Positions 28,846 to 40,774 of a stretch of DNA of 64,000 nucleotides are shown piece after piece. The position numbers were made by a program, and so were the translations under genes. A model generated the notes under the pieces. It was not told the DNA's origin. It made no database searches and was given only the letters and a program-made list of their open reading frames with translations. Location of the stretch: positions 1-64,000 of the forward strand of contig CAUYLG010026615.1 of NCBI GenBank assembly GCA_963573385.1, written 5' to 3'. Each line of letters begins with the position of its first letter. Position 1 is the first letter of the stretch. The stretch is from Cacajao melanocephalus (lineage: Eukaryota > Chordata > Mammalia > Primates > Pitheciidae).

Positions 28846-30066
28846 ATGATGTCTTTATCCTCTCCCTCAGGAGGAGCCAAGCCCCCATCCTATGCAGGAC
28901 AGGTGAAGGCTCGGGTGCTGACTGAGTCCAGGTACTGGAAGAGAGTGCCTACCATAGCCCCATCTTCTCTCTCTGGTTTCTCTTTGAGGGAGAAAAATGT
29001 AAAAAATGCACCGACATGAGTGAGTGAGGGAATAAGCAAGTGAGGGAATGAATGACTAAGGGAATGAGTGATGAGTGAATGAGTGATGGAAGGAGTAAGG
29101 GGGTCAGTGAATGAGCAAGGAAATAAATGAATGAGTGAGTGAATAAATGAGGGAATGAGTGAATGATGAGTGAATGAGTGATGGAATGAATGAGCAAGGG
29201 AATGAATGAATGAGGTGGTGAGTGCATGAATGAATGAGGGAATTAGTGAGTGATAAGTGAATGAGGGAGTGAGCAAGGGAATAAGGAAGTGAGTGAATGA
29301 ATGAGGGACTGAATGAGTGAATGAGGAAATAAGAGAATGAATAAGTGAATGAGTGAGGGATGAATGAAGGAATGAGTGGTGAGGGAATGAGAAAATGGAT
29401 GAGTGAGGGAATGAATGAGTGTGGAAAGGAGAAAATGAATGAATGAGGGAGGGAATTAAGGAAGGAATGAGAGAATGAATGAATGAGTGAATGAGTGAGG
29501 GGATGAATGAAGGAATGAGTGATGAGAGAATAAGAATGAATGAGAGGGAATGGGGGATGAATGAAGGAATGAAAGTGAGGGAATGAGGGAATGAGAGAGA
29601 GAATGGATGAGGGAGGGAATGAATGAGCAAGTGAGGAAATGATAGAATGAGTGAATGAGTGAAGGAATGGTTGGGTGTGGAAATAGAATGAATGAGTGAA
29701 TGAGTGAGAGAATGGATGAATGAGGAAATAAGAGAATGAATGAGGGGATGAATAAATGAGTGAATGAGTGAGAGAATGAATGGATGAGTTATGATTGAGG
29801 GGATGAATAAATGAGAGCATGAGTGAGAATGAGTGAATGAGTGAGAATGAATGAGGGAATGAGGGGGACGAATTAATGAAGGATTGAGTGAGGGGTAGAG
29901 AGTTATATGAGTAGTAGTAGGATGAATGAGTGAGGAAATGAGAGAATGAATGAATGAGGGGATGAATAAGGAAATGAGTGAGAGAGAGAATGGAAGAGTG
30001 AGGGAGTGAGTGATGAGGGAATGAGTGAGTGGCTGAGGGAAGGAGGGAGAGAGAAAGGAAGGAAGC
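28816..30066 (+). repeat. GAATGAGT-type satellite, about 1.2 kb
   Basis: A continuous array of GAATGA, GAGTGA and GAGGGA units of four-base periodicity, most regular from 29011 to 30060. Copies vary by single-base changes and small indels. It starts at the tail of an L2-like element and is interrupted at 28871-29010 by about 140 nt of other sequence. The reverse strand has no stop for over 400 codons because the repeat reads IHSF/THSL there; the forward strand has TGA in all frames. Confidence 0.95.
28871..29010 (+). repeat. diverged copy of part of the MGLL 3' UTR
   Basis: Aligns by eye with 26538-26674. Shared blocks in the same order are AGGAGCCAAGCCC, GGGTGCTGAC, CCAGGT, then TTCTCTTTGA.GGAGAAAAATG and TGTAAAA. 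Spacing differs by only a few bases. Overall identity looks like 70-75 percent, highest at the 3' end. It is either an old duplication or two copies of a dispersed repeat I do not recognise. Confidence 0.6.
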
Positions 30067-31386
<1,320 letters not shown>

Positions 31387-32094
31387 TATTTTTCTATCTG
31401 TTAAAATATTGGGGGTATCTTGAGTTGGGAGAGAACACATACAGTTTTTCCAATAACACATGATAGAAATATTTTTCATTCAACAATAAAAATTTTTTTC
31501 ACCTGAAAGTAGGAATGAATTAAAGTGAGAGATAAATGTGTTTTTTTAATTTTAAAGGTAGCACAGCTACATCACAGAAACTAAGCAGAAATCAGATCAA
31601 ATATCGCTGGCTTTCACACAGCAATTCTTCCTCCGGTTTAGGGATGATGGAGGAGTCTCAAACCCAGGGCCTCTGTGTCAAAATGTGTCTTCTATTAGTC
31701 TATTTTAACATTTGTCAGAGTAGGGCACGCTTCTGAATTTAAATCAACCTAATTTTAGAACCAAGTATTAGACACTAAATTTCAGATTCCACGGTTGTAG
31801 TCCTACTCTTATGTGGTTGTCTGTGCCACAGGTCTCTCACATAAGCCTAGGGAGCACCCCCTGGCGCCTGAACATCCTCCACCTTTTCCTTGTGGACGCA
31901 GAGGCCGCACTGACCACCCTCAGGGCTGCAGGAAGCTCTGCACATCCATGCTCTCTCACTTCCTTCCCATTTGTGGCTTGCTGCGGCTGCTGGCAATGTT
32001 TCCTGTTGATTTGCAACACCACATCGGACACCTTCCTGCCCAAGTGTTTCCCCATCACGCTGGCTTCTCTGCCTGAGGCTAAAGTGAGGAATGG

Positions 32095-32385
32095 GGCCGG
32101 GCATGGTGGCTCACGCCTGTAACCCCAGCACTTTGGGAGGCCGAGGTGGGTGGATCACTTGAGGTCAGGAGTTGAGACCAGACTGGCCAGCATGGTAGAC
32201 CCCGTTTCTACTAAAAATATGAAAATTGGCCAGCCATGGTGGCATATGCCTGTAGTCCCAGCTACTCAGGAGGCTGAGGCACGAGAATCATTTGAACCCA
32301 GGAAGGCAGAGGTTGCAGTGAGCTGAGATTGCGCCACTATACTCCAGCCTGGGTAACAGAGCTAGACTGTCTCAAATAAAATAAA
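32095..32385 (+). repeat. Alu element with target-site duplication
   Basis: From GGCCGGGCATGGTGGCTCAC to a short A-rich tail. TAAAGTGAGGAATGGG precedes it and TAAAGTGAGGAACGGG follows, one mismatch in 16. Confidence 0.94.
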
Positions 32386-33130
32386 GTGAGGAACGGGTGG
32401 TGTGGCTGGGGAATGCTGCCCCCACAACCACACAGCCTAGCTCCTGAGGGGTGGCACTTCTCAGATTGCAGCTCTCCCCGCACAGATGCCACAGCTGGTA
32501 CACCTGGCTATATCTGCTGTATCAGTTAACCAGTAGAATACCAACTCCAGAGAATTTTTCCTTAAACTGCCCTCTCACTAGGGGTTTAGAATTCATTCAA
32601 GATTGGGATCTTTATGATTACATCTGTAAAAAATGAAAGGTTTCATGCAGTAGCTCATTTTCTCCCCTAATGCATATAAAAAGAAATGCATAGGATTAGG
32701 TGCCTACCTACAAGAATGCAAAAGAGAAGAAATAAGAAAGGCAAACTAAAGTAAAAAAAAAATGCATAGGAATTAAAAATTTTCTTTAAATGTTTAAATC
32801 TCTCTCATATATCTTGGCACACCAGGATTTGTGTGTGCTCTGAGGTGAGACCTGCTGGTGTTAGGCCACTAGCCTAGCCTCATCCTTCCCTTCCTGTGTG
32901 GCCCCCGAAAACCAGAGTGAGCCCGTCACGCCCCTGCTCCCACCTCCCACCCACCGGGTGGACTCAGCCTTTGTTTAACAAACACACCTACACTGGGTAT
33001 TCTAGTTAAAAAAAAAATTAAAAATTAAAAGAACCAAAAACACCAGGCTCAGGATAGGCCAAACACTAGCTAAGAGGGAGTTGCCATAATCACCCCCAAT
33101 TTATAGGTGGGCAAACAGACACAGCGGGGG
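32386..33130. other. intergenic, nothing recognised
   Basis: AT-rich in its middle (32640-32820), with poly(A) runs at about 32753 and 33009. No gene seen. Confidence 0.4.
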
Positions 33131-33207
33131 CCACCAGTGAAAGGCAGAGCAGTGGCCAGCAGTGAAAGGCTGAGCGGTGGCCGGCAGTGAAAGGCAGAGC
33201 TGCGGTG
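33131..33207 (+). repeat. 25-bp minisatellite, three copies
   Basis: The unit CCAGCAGTGAAAGGCAGAGC plus GGTGG recurs at 33131, 33156 and 33181 with few changes (CCACC, CCAGC, CCGGC starts). Confidence 0.85.
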
Positions 33208-33525
33208 GGCATTGAGCCTCTGGCTACAGCTGGGCTCTGGCCATGCACAGACCCCTCCCAGCCCATTCCCATCTCAGGCTGTTACAGGCTCCCAGGCCCT
33301 TGCACAAGCCACACCCTCCAACCACAGGCCCTCCTTGGACACCTCCCCTCCCCACCGCCCCAACACAATCATCACCTCGTGCAGGCTGCACCACTACTTG
33401 TCCCAGCAGATCCTTCAGTAGTGGTCACTTCAGACCTAGAACTTCCCCCATGCGACGACCAACATGCCAGTGGCCGGGGAGGAAAAAGGAAAACATCCAA
33501 AAATAACAAAGTGAAAAGGCATGAA

Positions 33526-33828
33526 GAGGCTGATGCGTGGGTTCACACCTGTAATCCTAGGACTTTGGGGGGCCAAGGCAGGTGGATCACCTGAGGTCAA
33601 GAGTTCAAGCTCAGCCTGGCCAACATGGCGAAACCCTGTGTCCACTAAAAATACAAAAATTAGCTGGGCATGGTGGTGTGCACCTGTAATCCCAGCTATG
33701 AACGCAGGAGGCTGAGCAGGAGAACTGCTTGAACTCAGGAGGTGGAGGTTAGAGTAAGCCAAGAGAGATCGTACCACTGCATTCCAGCCTGGGTGACAGA
33801 GTGAGACTCTGCCTTAAAAAAAGAAAAG
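33526..33828 (+). repeat. Alu element
   Basis: From GAGGCTGATGCGTGGGTTCAC to an A-rich tail. GAAAAGGCAT occurs on both sides (33513 and 33824) as a short target-site duplication. Confidence 0.92.
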
Positions 33829-33984
33829 GCATAAAAAGCTGTGAAACAACTGCAGGGAGGGTGAGATGCCTGATATGAGAAGCCCTGGGAAAGAACCAGC
33901 CTTCCTTTCCTCCCCCAGGTCCGTGATACCACTCTGAGTTTAACCAAGTTAGAAGGCAATGAGGCCTGGGGGGTACACAGGCCT

Positions 33985-34570
33985 GCAGCACATCATGAGA
34001 AACCCCCCTGAGGCTCAAATACCCCAAAATGAAGGCCCTAACAGCAGCCTCAGAAGCAGGAGCTTCTTCTCATTGATCTTCTGCCCCAATCTCTCAGTCT
34101 CATCATCCCCCAAGGCTGGCCACAGAAAGTAGAATCCCTCTTCCCCTAGGCGGGCCCTAGAAACCAGAGCCCCTTTTCCCCAAAGCCAGCCATAAAACCT
34201 AAAAACAGGACTCTCACTTTCCCTCTGCCTTATCTGTGTAAAAACTGGCCATAAAGTAATCACCTGGCCATAAGACTCACCTTGTTTGACTATAGGTCAT
34301 AAAACCCCCATTCCAGAGGGTCCTGCCCCACACCCAGAAGACAGGCAGGAAGGCTGCTCAGAGAGGCCAAGAATAATCTAGACAGGCCTCCATGCATTTT
34401 CCCCATTCAGTCAGCATTGGATCCTGTACTTTTTAACCAATCCCATTTGTCTTTGGGTCTTCATGCTAAAGATGCTCATATCTACATGCTGAATAAATTT
34501 GCCTTTTTTCCTGCTACTCTGCCTTTTGCAATTTTTCAGTGAACCTTCAAAGGGCCAAGGAGAAAGGTGG
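33985..34570 (+). mobile_element. probable solo ERV1-type LTR
   Basis: The stretch is rich in repeated AACTGGCCATAA/CCATAAAACC motifs and has a TATAAAA-poor U3. It includes TTTTTAACCAATCCC (CCAAT box), CTGAATAAATTTGCC (AATAAA at about 34494), then a CT-rich U5 (TTTTTTCCTGCTACTCTGCC). This layout suits an ERV1-type LTR in + orientation. No gag, pol or env remnant flanks it, so it is a solo LTR. Family name and ends are not resolved. Confidence 0.5.
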
Positions 34571-34939
34571 CCCCTGCAGCTCACCTTCCCCAAATAAGGT
34601 GGCAGCTCCTGCAGGAAGGGCCACAAGGGCTTCCCTGGGGAAAAGACTGGCACTAGACTGAGAGAAAATAGTCATTTTGGTCCTGGCCCTCTCCCACCAT
34701 GGCCAGCGTCCATAGGGACTGGGAGGGAAGGAGCCAGGCTGTGCCAAGGCCAGGCTAGGGTCAGTGTGAGATCTCCAGGTCTGCTCAGCCAGGTACCCTG
34801 GCCCTTGGGCTCTGAGTCAGCCTCTGCTGGAAGCCCCCAAATATAGAGCTCCTTTCCTTGGTCCCCACCAGCTCCTTTGGCTTCAGAAGGCCCCACCCTT
34901 CCCAAGCTGTGCTCCAGGACACAGACTCAGGCTCCCCCA

Positions 34940-35365
34940 GTGCCTTCAAGCTTTATTGCCACACACACTCTCCCAGCCCTTTCTGAATAGTCCTGTGCAT
35001 GGGAGCACCGGCTCAGAGAAGCAAGCCAGGGCTGGGTAAGGGCCAGAGGACTAGATTTGGGGGTGCAGGATATGGGGAGGGAAAGTGCTAAGACCAAAGC
35101 CCATCCCCACCCCAGGTTTCCCTGAGTGGTGCCCACCCCCAAGGGTCTTGGGGGCTGGCTTGTGCATTGGGGGGAGGGGGTTCATCCCAAATGGATCCTT
35201 CTCTGGGGTCTCCAGGCTCATGAGGGGAGAGAAGCCCCACTGAGCCCTCTGCACCACCGTGAAGTCCTCAGTGTGCAGGGAACAGGGAGAAGAGCTGCAC
35301 AGAAACACACACACAGGCTTGTCTCCAAGGGAGCTCCTGGCCCCTGGGGCTACCCAGGCAGCAGT
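34940..35365 (-). other. ABTB1: ABTB1 3' untranslated region
   Basis: About 425 nt between the TGA and the likely cleavage site. It contains short runs of G and a CA repeat near 35306 (CACACACACA). No repeat element is inserted. Confidence 0.75.
34952..34957 (-). terminator. ABTB1: ABTB1 poly(A) signal (AATAAA)
   Basis: The - strand reads GGCAATAAAGCTTGAAGG; AATAAA lies about 410 nt after the ABTB1 stop. Cleavage is expected near 34932-34942. The downstream sequence on this strand (GCACTGGGGGAGCC) is G-rich. Confidence 0.8.
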
Positions 35366-35572
35366 TCAACAGTCCAGGCCAACGGACATGAGCAGATCCT
35401 CGAGCACCCGCAGCCGCTGTTGCGCCTCCTCGATGGCGCTATAGGTCTGCACCGTGCTGGCCACGTGGAAGCGGATGTCGTCCACTAGCGGGATGGAGTC
35501 CGTCTCCTGCCGGGCTGCCACAGCTGCTGCCTCCTCCTTCACCGCCTCCACGAAGTCCTCCCGCTCCACCAA
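35366..35572 (-). CDS. ABTB1: ABTB1 exon 12, residues 411-478 and stop
   Basis: Begins LVEREDFVEAV after acceptor CTCATAG and ends SVGLDC then TGA. The segment is acidic and alanine-rich (KEEAAAVAARQE), then DDIRFHVASTVQTYS and EEAQQRLRVLEDLL. It looks helical or coiled-coil and closes the protein. Phase 0 start. Confidence 0.97.
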   Translation of the reverse strand: MVEREDFVEAVKEEAAAVAARQETDSIPLVDDIRFHVASTVQTYSAIEEAQQRLRVLEDLLMSVGLDC

Positions 35573-35655
35573 CTATGAGCAGGAAGGGCCAGCTCAGTGC
35601 AGGGGTGCCCGCCTCTCACCCCTCCTGCCCGCCCGCTGCAGCCCTGCTGGCCCAC

Positions 35656-35856
35656 CTTCTCAACGACCTTGGCCATGTACTCAGTGCACTGGTCCTCAAG
35701 CCGCGCCAGGCGGAAAAGCTTGGCCACGCGCCACACGCCCACCACGCTGTCCTCATCCAGCACCTGGGCCAGGCTGCGCCCGCACAACCTCTTCAGGCCT
35801 GGCAGCAGGTACATGTCAGCGACGCTCAGCACGTCATAGGCCACCTCGGGGGACAG
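35656..35856 (-). CDS. ABTB1: ABTB1 exon 11, residues 344-410
   Basis: 201 nt, phase 0 at both ends. Starts LSPEVAYDVLSVADMYLL, which includes the end of the second BTB domain and the BACK-like helices (GLKRLCGRSLAQVLDED, VVGVWRVAKLFRLARLED, CTEYMAKVVEK). Donor is GTGGGC. Confidence 0.97.
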
Positions 35857-37109
35857 CTGCAGTGAAGACAGGGATGAAGGTGCCACCCGAGGTCACCAAG
35901 GGTTCCCAGGGTCGAGCAGCCAAGGCTAGGGACTGCAGGGGTCGGGGAGGCAGTAGCGGGAAGGGTTCCAGTTGGAGCAGGAGCTCCCTGGCATGCGCGG
36001 GGGTTGGCCCAGATTCTCACAGAGATCTGCGGACCACTAGGGGGCAGAAGACTAGGGGGGCTCCCATTCCTTGGGCAGGCTGGCAGGCCGGGCGGGAGGC
36101 AGGGCCCTCTCAGGGGCCAGGATCTGAGCTCTGAGTCACACAGACCTGGGTCTGACACTTCTAGCTGTGGGGTCCTGGGCAAGTCACTGCACATCCCTGT
36201 GCCTCCAGTTCCCGGTCCATGAGTTATAGATAACCATGCCTATCTCGGGAGGCTGTCAGAACCCCGGGGCAGAGGCAGCTAGTCAAGACCCATGCAAGGA
36301 CCCTGCCAGGGGTGGGGGACAAACTATCTACCCGCTCCCTCCCTCTCAAGAGGCTATGGTGACATGGAGCCCACCTACAGGTACATCCTGTGCTGGGTAA
36401 GACTGAAGCCCTCAGCTTTGGGCCAGAGCCTGGGCAGTACAGGGAGCAAGCTGCAAACAGAAACCAGGGGAGCTCTGCGACCACATTACAGGCGTGTGCC
36501 ATGTGCCGTGTGCGGGGCCACCTCTTTTACCTGGATAACCCATGCATCTCTGCACAAGGCCTTGGGAAGTGATGATGAGCACTATCCCCATGTTCTAGAG
36601 GCACAGAGCAGTTAAGTAACTTGCCCAACATCACACAGCTCACCTAGTGTCACACACCTCAACCAGTATCAACCCAAGTTTGGAGCCCAAGCCATGCTCT
36701 GAGACAAGGTGCCCTTGGGGTGGCGAGGCTCCTTGAGGAGGGAGCTTCTCCAGGGTGGGCAAAGGTAACAGGGGCCAGAGAGCTGGGCTGAGCTGCAGGG
36801 GATGCCCAATAGAGGAGGTAGAAAGGATGGAGGCCTCAGAGCTGTCAGGCCTTGGGGAAGAACGGACAAGGGAGCAGCCACTGGAGGCAGAGCAGCAGTA
36901 GGGACTGCCCTCTGTCCCCCAGCATGCTTCCTCCTCTTCCCCCACAAAACAGAAGCCTGGCCACAGAATCACTTTCCTAGCCTCCCTTGTTGGCAAGTAA
37001 GCATGAAGTTCTCTCCAGGGGAACACGAGAAGTGGAGTGTGCAACTTCCGGTGGCTTCTACAAAAACAACATTGCTTGCCCTGCCTTCCAAGCTCCATGG
37101 CCAAAGGCA

Positions 37110-37330
37110 ATGCCCCAGGGCAGGGTGGGTAAGCTACAGCCCATGGGCCAAATCCAGACTGTTTGTGCAAATAAAGTTTTATTGGAACACAGCCTCACCT
37201 ACTCATCTCTGTACTGTCTCTGGCTGCCTTTGCACTACAGAGTTGAGTAGCTACGACAGGGCCATATGGCTCACAGACCCTGAAACATTATTTACCTTTA
37301 GAGAAAACGTTTTTGACCTCCAACCTTAGG
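37110..37330 (+). mobile_element. hAT-like DNA transposon fossil
   Basis: Reads GCTACAGCCCATGGGCCAAA, then AATAAAGTTTTATTGGAACA, then GAGTTGAGTAGCTACGACAG and GGCTCACAGACCCTGAAACA. This is the pattern of a common, non-autonomous mammalian DNA transposon. I assign it to the hAT/MER group from memory; the exact family is open. Confidence 0.6.
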
Positions 37331-37448
37331 CATAGACGGAGGGACGACCTGGTCTTCAGCAAGCTACCTGCCCTGGGACACCCACCTCAGTCAGATGTGA
37401 AGGAGAAACAAACTTCCTTCTTTAAGCCACCAGATATAGGGGTCTCTT

Positions 37449-37452
<4 letters not shown>

Positions 37453-37483
<31 letters not shown>

Positions 37484-37490
37484 CACACAC
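37453..37490 (+). repeat. (CA)n microsatellite
   Basis: About 13 uninterrupted CA units followed by TCTCACACACC. Likely length-variable. Confidence 0.95.
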
Positions 37491-37926
37491 CCTGGCAGAG
37501 CAAACCTTCGGCACTCTGCTACTGCCCTGCAGCCTTGGCTTCGGGATGCCTTGGGGCAGCTGGAGGCAGCAAGGGAAGAAGAGACTGAGAACCCAGAACC
37601 CCAGGGATCTGCAGCACTTCAGAGGGAGGAGGCTGTCCCCACCTACCCTTCACCCTCCTGCTGGAGAAGCTGAGGACCCCAAGTGGCTGACAAGTGTGAA
37701 GTGCCTGTGACACAGGCCTTGTCACTCAGCCTCTCTCTGGAGCCTAACAAGGCTTCCTCTGCCTGAAAGAAAAATCCAAAGTCCCACAGCCTTCCTCTCC
37801 AGCCTTCTCAAAACATCAACCATGGGGCCAACTGGGCCCTTCCACAGACCCCCGGGCCCTGGCACTCCCTTTCAGCCCACGGCAGCACAGGCTGTGTGCC
37901 ATCCCCAGCCCTGCCCGAGCCCCTAC

Positions 37927-38094
37927 CTCAGTGTGGTCGCTGTACACATAGTAGAGCACGTGGGTGAAGATGTCGGGTGAGATGCCATGCAGGGTGACAG
38001 CTGGAGGGCCCCCTGAGGTCGCCGGCTCCTCGCTCTCTCGGAAGTGGTCATCCAGCAGGGCCCGGAAGTAGTCACTGCGGCCACGGAAGAAGGC
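37927..38094 (-). CDS. ABTB1: ABTB1 exon 10, residues 288-343
   Basis: 168 nt, phase 0 at both ends. AFFRGRSDYFRALLDDHF continues the second BTB domain. An acidic insert follows (RESEEPATSGGPP), then TLHGISPDIFTHVLYYVYSD. Residue 291 is Arg (CGT), where I recall Cys in human; the change is CpG-related. Confidence 0.96.
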
Positions 38095-38206
38095 CTGAGG
38101 GAGGCCGGGCTCAGGAAGTGCAAGGGCCAGGGTCTGTCTCCTGAGGAGCTAGACCCGGGCTCAGGCCATCGGGCTAGGGCCAGGGGCAACAGGAGGGCAC
38201 AGGCAC

Positions 38207-38305
38207 CTTGTGGCAGAGGAAGCTGCAGCCGGCCACTCGGAAGCAGACGTCAGGGCAGCTGTTGAAGCCATCGGGACAAGGGAAGGGCAGCTCCCCAAGA
38301 TCACC
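38207..38305 (-). CDS. ABTB1: ABTB1 exon 9, residues 255-287
   Basis: 99 nt, phase 0. GDLGELPFPCPDGFNSCPDV begins the second BTB domain (CFRVAGCSFLCHK). Residue 258 is Gly (GGG), where I recall Trp (TGG) in human; it could be a lineage change or a sequencing error. Donor is GTGCCT, a weaker site. Confidence 0.95.
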
Positions 38306-38482
38306 CTGGGGTACAGAAGAGGCGACCCCATCAGGGCAATTGTTCACAGAAGTGAACGACTAGGTTCAGAAATGGAAGTAACTGGTCCAAGGCCACATAA
38401 GGAATTGGGCCCAAGTATCTGGGCTGCCTGTCACAGCCTGCCAACCCAAAACACCCCTCCTGCCCACCAGTCCCAAACTTAC

Positions 38483-38601
38483 TCGGAGCTCCGGGGGCAG
38501 GGCACAGTCGGCCAGCAGCGCCATGTCCTCCCGGAGTCGCGGGTCTGCAGGGGGTGGCTCGATAGTCAGCACCTTCACACACGTGCCTGGCTTAGATGCC
38601 A
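38483..38601 (-). CDS. ABTB1: ABTB1 exon 8, residues 215-254
   Basis: 119 nt, completes the codon for Val215 and ends at Arg254 in phase 0 before GTAAGT. Encodes the linker between the BTB domains: ASKPGTCVKVLTIEPPPADP, then LREDMALLADCALPPELR. Confidence 0.96.
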
Positions 38602-38685
38602 CTACAGGGGGAGAACAGCTTCAGGGAGCCAGCCCAGCCCTGTCAGGCCCCGCCCATGGCCCCGGACCCCAAACCCTGCTCGCAC

Positions 38686-38802
38686 CAAACTCAGACACCT
38701 TCTCGCACTTGGCTTCCAGGTCGCTGAGCAGGTCCCACAGCTGGCACTGCTTGGCTAGGCGCTCACAGTCACTCACGTGCTCTACACCAATGTCCAGGCG
38801 GC
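38686..38802 (-). CDS. ABTB1: ABTB1 exon 7, residues 176-214
   Basis: 117 nt. Completes Gly176, then RLDIGVEHVSDCERLAKQCQ and LWDLLSDLEAKCEKVSEF, the last helices of the first BTB domain and the start of the linker. Donor is GTGCGA. Confidence 0.96.
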
Positions 38803-39182
38803 CTGGGGGCAGTGGGGACGATGAGGGCCTGCAGGATCTCAGCTGTCACTAGGCCCACAGAAAAAGCGTGATCCCCTCCCACCTGGCCACCTTTCTGCAG
38901 GGCTAGGACTCCCGGGCCCACTTGCCACCTTGGTTTCCCATCAAGAGCTGCTGTCTGAGTTGTACAGACCCCAGGGAACAGATGGGAGGGGCTCAGCATG
39001 TGGGTGGGATAAGCTCTTCCTCAGCAGGCACACCAGTCCTCTCTCTTGCAACCCAACCCAGGAGGCAGCTGGAACCACCCCCGGGGACCATGAAGTGTCT
39101 CGAAGTGAAAGGTCAGCCCAGCCACACCTAGGTATACTGCTGTCCCATTCCCTCTCCTCCTACCCTGGGCCCAGGGGGTCAC

Positions 39183-39228
39183 CTGTGTACAGGTACTGCA
39201 GCAGGGCCCCAAAGGCCACGGGGTTGAT
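39183..39228 (-). CDS. ABTB1: ABTB1 exon 6, residues 161-175
   Basis: Short exon of 46 nt between AG at 39229-39230 and GT at 39181-39182. Reads INPVAFGALLQYLYT plus the first base of Gly176, a typical BTB helix ('LLQYLYTG'). Confidence 0.96.
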
Positions 39229-39332
39229 CTGTGGGCAGAGAGCCAGAAAGGAATGTCAGAGGCAGTCACCCAGCACAACCCACTGCTGTTCCTGGGGAGT
39301 CCATGCCCCTGTGCCACCCTGAAGGGACATAC

Positions 39333-39492
39333 CAGTGGGTGCCTGAGAACCACGACACTCTTGCCCTTCCATTTGGTGTCCAGCATGTTGGCAAAGTAGG
39401 CACTGCGTGCACCCAGGACACAGCGATGCGCCCGGAATGGCTTCCCATGTACTACAAAGACCACGTCACTGTGGATGCCCTGCTCTAGAAGC
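39333..39492 (-). CDS. ABTB1: ABTB1 exon 5, residues 107-160
   Basis: 160 nt. Holds the core of the first BTB/POZ domain: HSDVVFVVHGKPFRAHRCVL, then ARSAYFANMLDTKWKGKS and VVLRHPL. The D..F.V....F..H...L pattern of BTB domains is clear. Donor is GTATGT. Confidence 0.97.
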
Positions 39493-39643
39493 CTGGGGAG
39501 GGAAGAGCCGGGATGCTCAGCACGGCCCCTACCTCATTCCTTGGAGTACCCACAGCACTGTGCAGGCCACAGCCAGAGCAGAACCACCACCCCCACCAGG
39601 GCCACCGCACCCCATGCTGCATCCCTCGAATGCTCTGGCTCAC

Positions 39644-39788
39644 CGCTGCAGGAAGTCATCATAGTAATCCCGCCTCCTGCAGGAAGCTGTGACCTGCTTG
39701 TAATCTCGTAGAGCCCGGCGGATGGGGTCACTCAGTGCCCCATAGAGACAGCGCTCACCATCGAAGGTGTTGGCCTCACAGCGGGCCC
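39644..39788 (-). CDS. ABTB1: ABTB1 exon 4, residues 59-106
   Basis: 145 nt. Completes Gly59, then ARCEANTFDGERCLYGALSD, PIRRALRDYKQVTASCRRRD, YYDDFLQ. It finishes the second ankyrin repeat and leads into the first BTB domain. Confidence 0.96.
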
Positions 39789-39839
39789 CTGGGGGAGGCA
39801 GGGCTCACAAGTTAGCAGGTGAGGGGCCTAGGAGAAAAT

Positions 39840-40132
39840 CTTTTTTTTTTTTTGAGACGGAGTGTCACTCTGTTGCCCGGCTGGAGTGCAGTAGCATGAT
39901 CTCAGCTCACTGCAACCTCTGCCTCTAGGGTTCCAGCGACTCTCCTGCCTCAGCCTCCCGAGTAGCTGGGACTACAGGTGCATGCCACTACGCCCAGCTA
40001 ATTTTTGTATTTTTAGTAGAGGCAGGGTTTTACCATGTCGGCCAGGATGGTCTCCATCTCTTGACCTCGTGATCCACCTGCCTTGGCCTACCAAAGTGCT
40101 GGGATACAGGCATGAGCCACCACACCTGGCCG
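39840..40132 (-). repeat. Alu element, reverse, in ABTB1 intron 3
   Basis: T tail, GAGACGGAGTGTCACTCTG, ending CACCACACCTGGCC. It has the same orientation as ABTB1 transcription, beginning about 50 nt upstream of the exon 4 acceptor. Confidence 0.95.
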
Positions 40133-40464
40133 GAAATTCTAATCTCCCTGTCTCTCCTCCCCACCTTCCCACACATAGGGCTCCGAATCTCTGATGATGC
40201 CTTCCCAAATTACCCTGGACCCACTCTGACCCCAGCATCCTCCCAGTCAAGGGCTAGGCAAACAGGCAAGTCTGTGAGCACTCACACAGGCACATACTCA
40301 CATGGATGACCAGACTACACAAAACTGAGAGCAGACTCAGTGCCTGGGCCTGTCCCACACACTGGAGCACAGCAGTGAACCAGACAGACGGTCACTGTCC
40401 TGCTGAACTTCATCTACTGAGGCAGGACAATGAACACATTACCTAATGATGGCAGGGACTATTA

Positions 40465-40774
<310 letters not shown>

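Larger units (their letters stand above)
35857..37926 (-). other. ABTB1: ABTB1 intron 10
   Basis: The longest 3' intron of the gene. A MIR remnant lies near 36555-36650 (CAGTTAAGTAACTTGCCC), a DNA-transposon fossil at 37110-37330 and a CA repeat at 37453-37490. No extra exon seen. Confidence 0.7.

Noticed and set aside
35454..36134. 226-codon + strand frame
   Set aside because: Antisense shadow of ABTB1 exons 11-12 and a GC-rich intron; the - strand exons explain the sequence.
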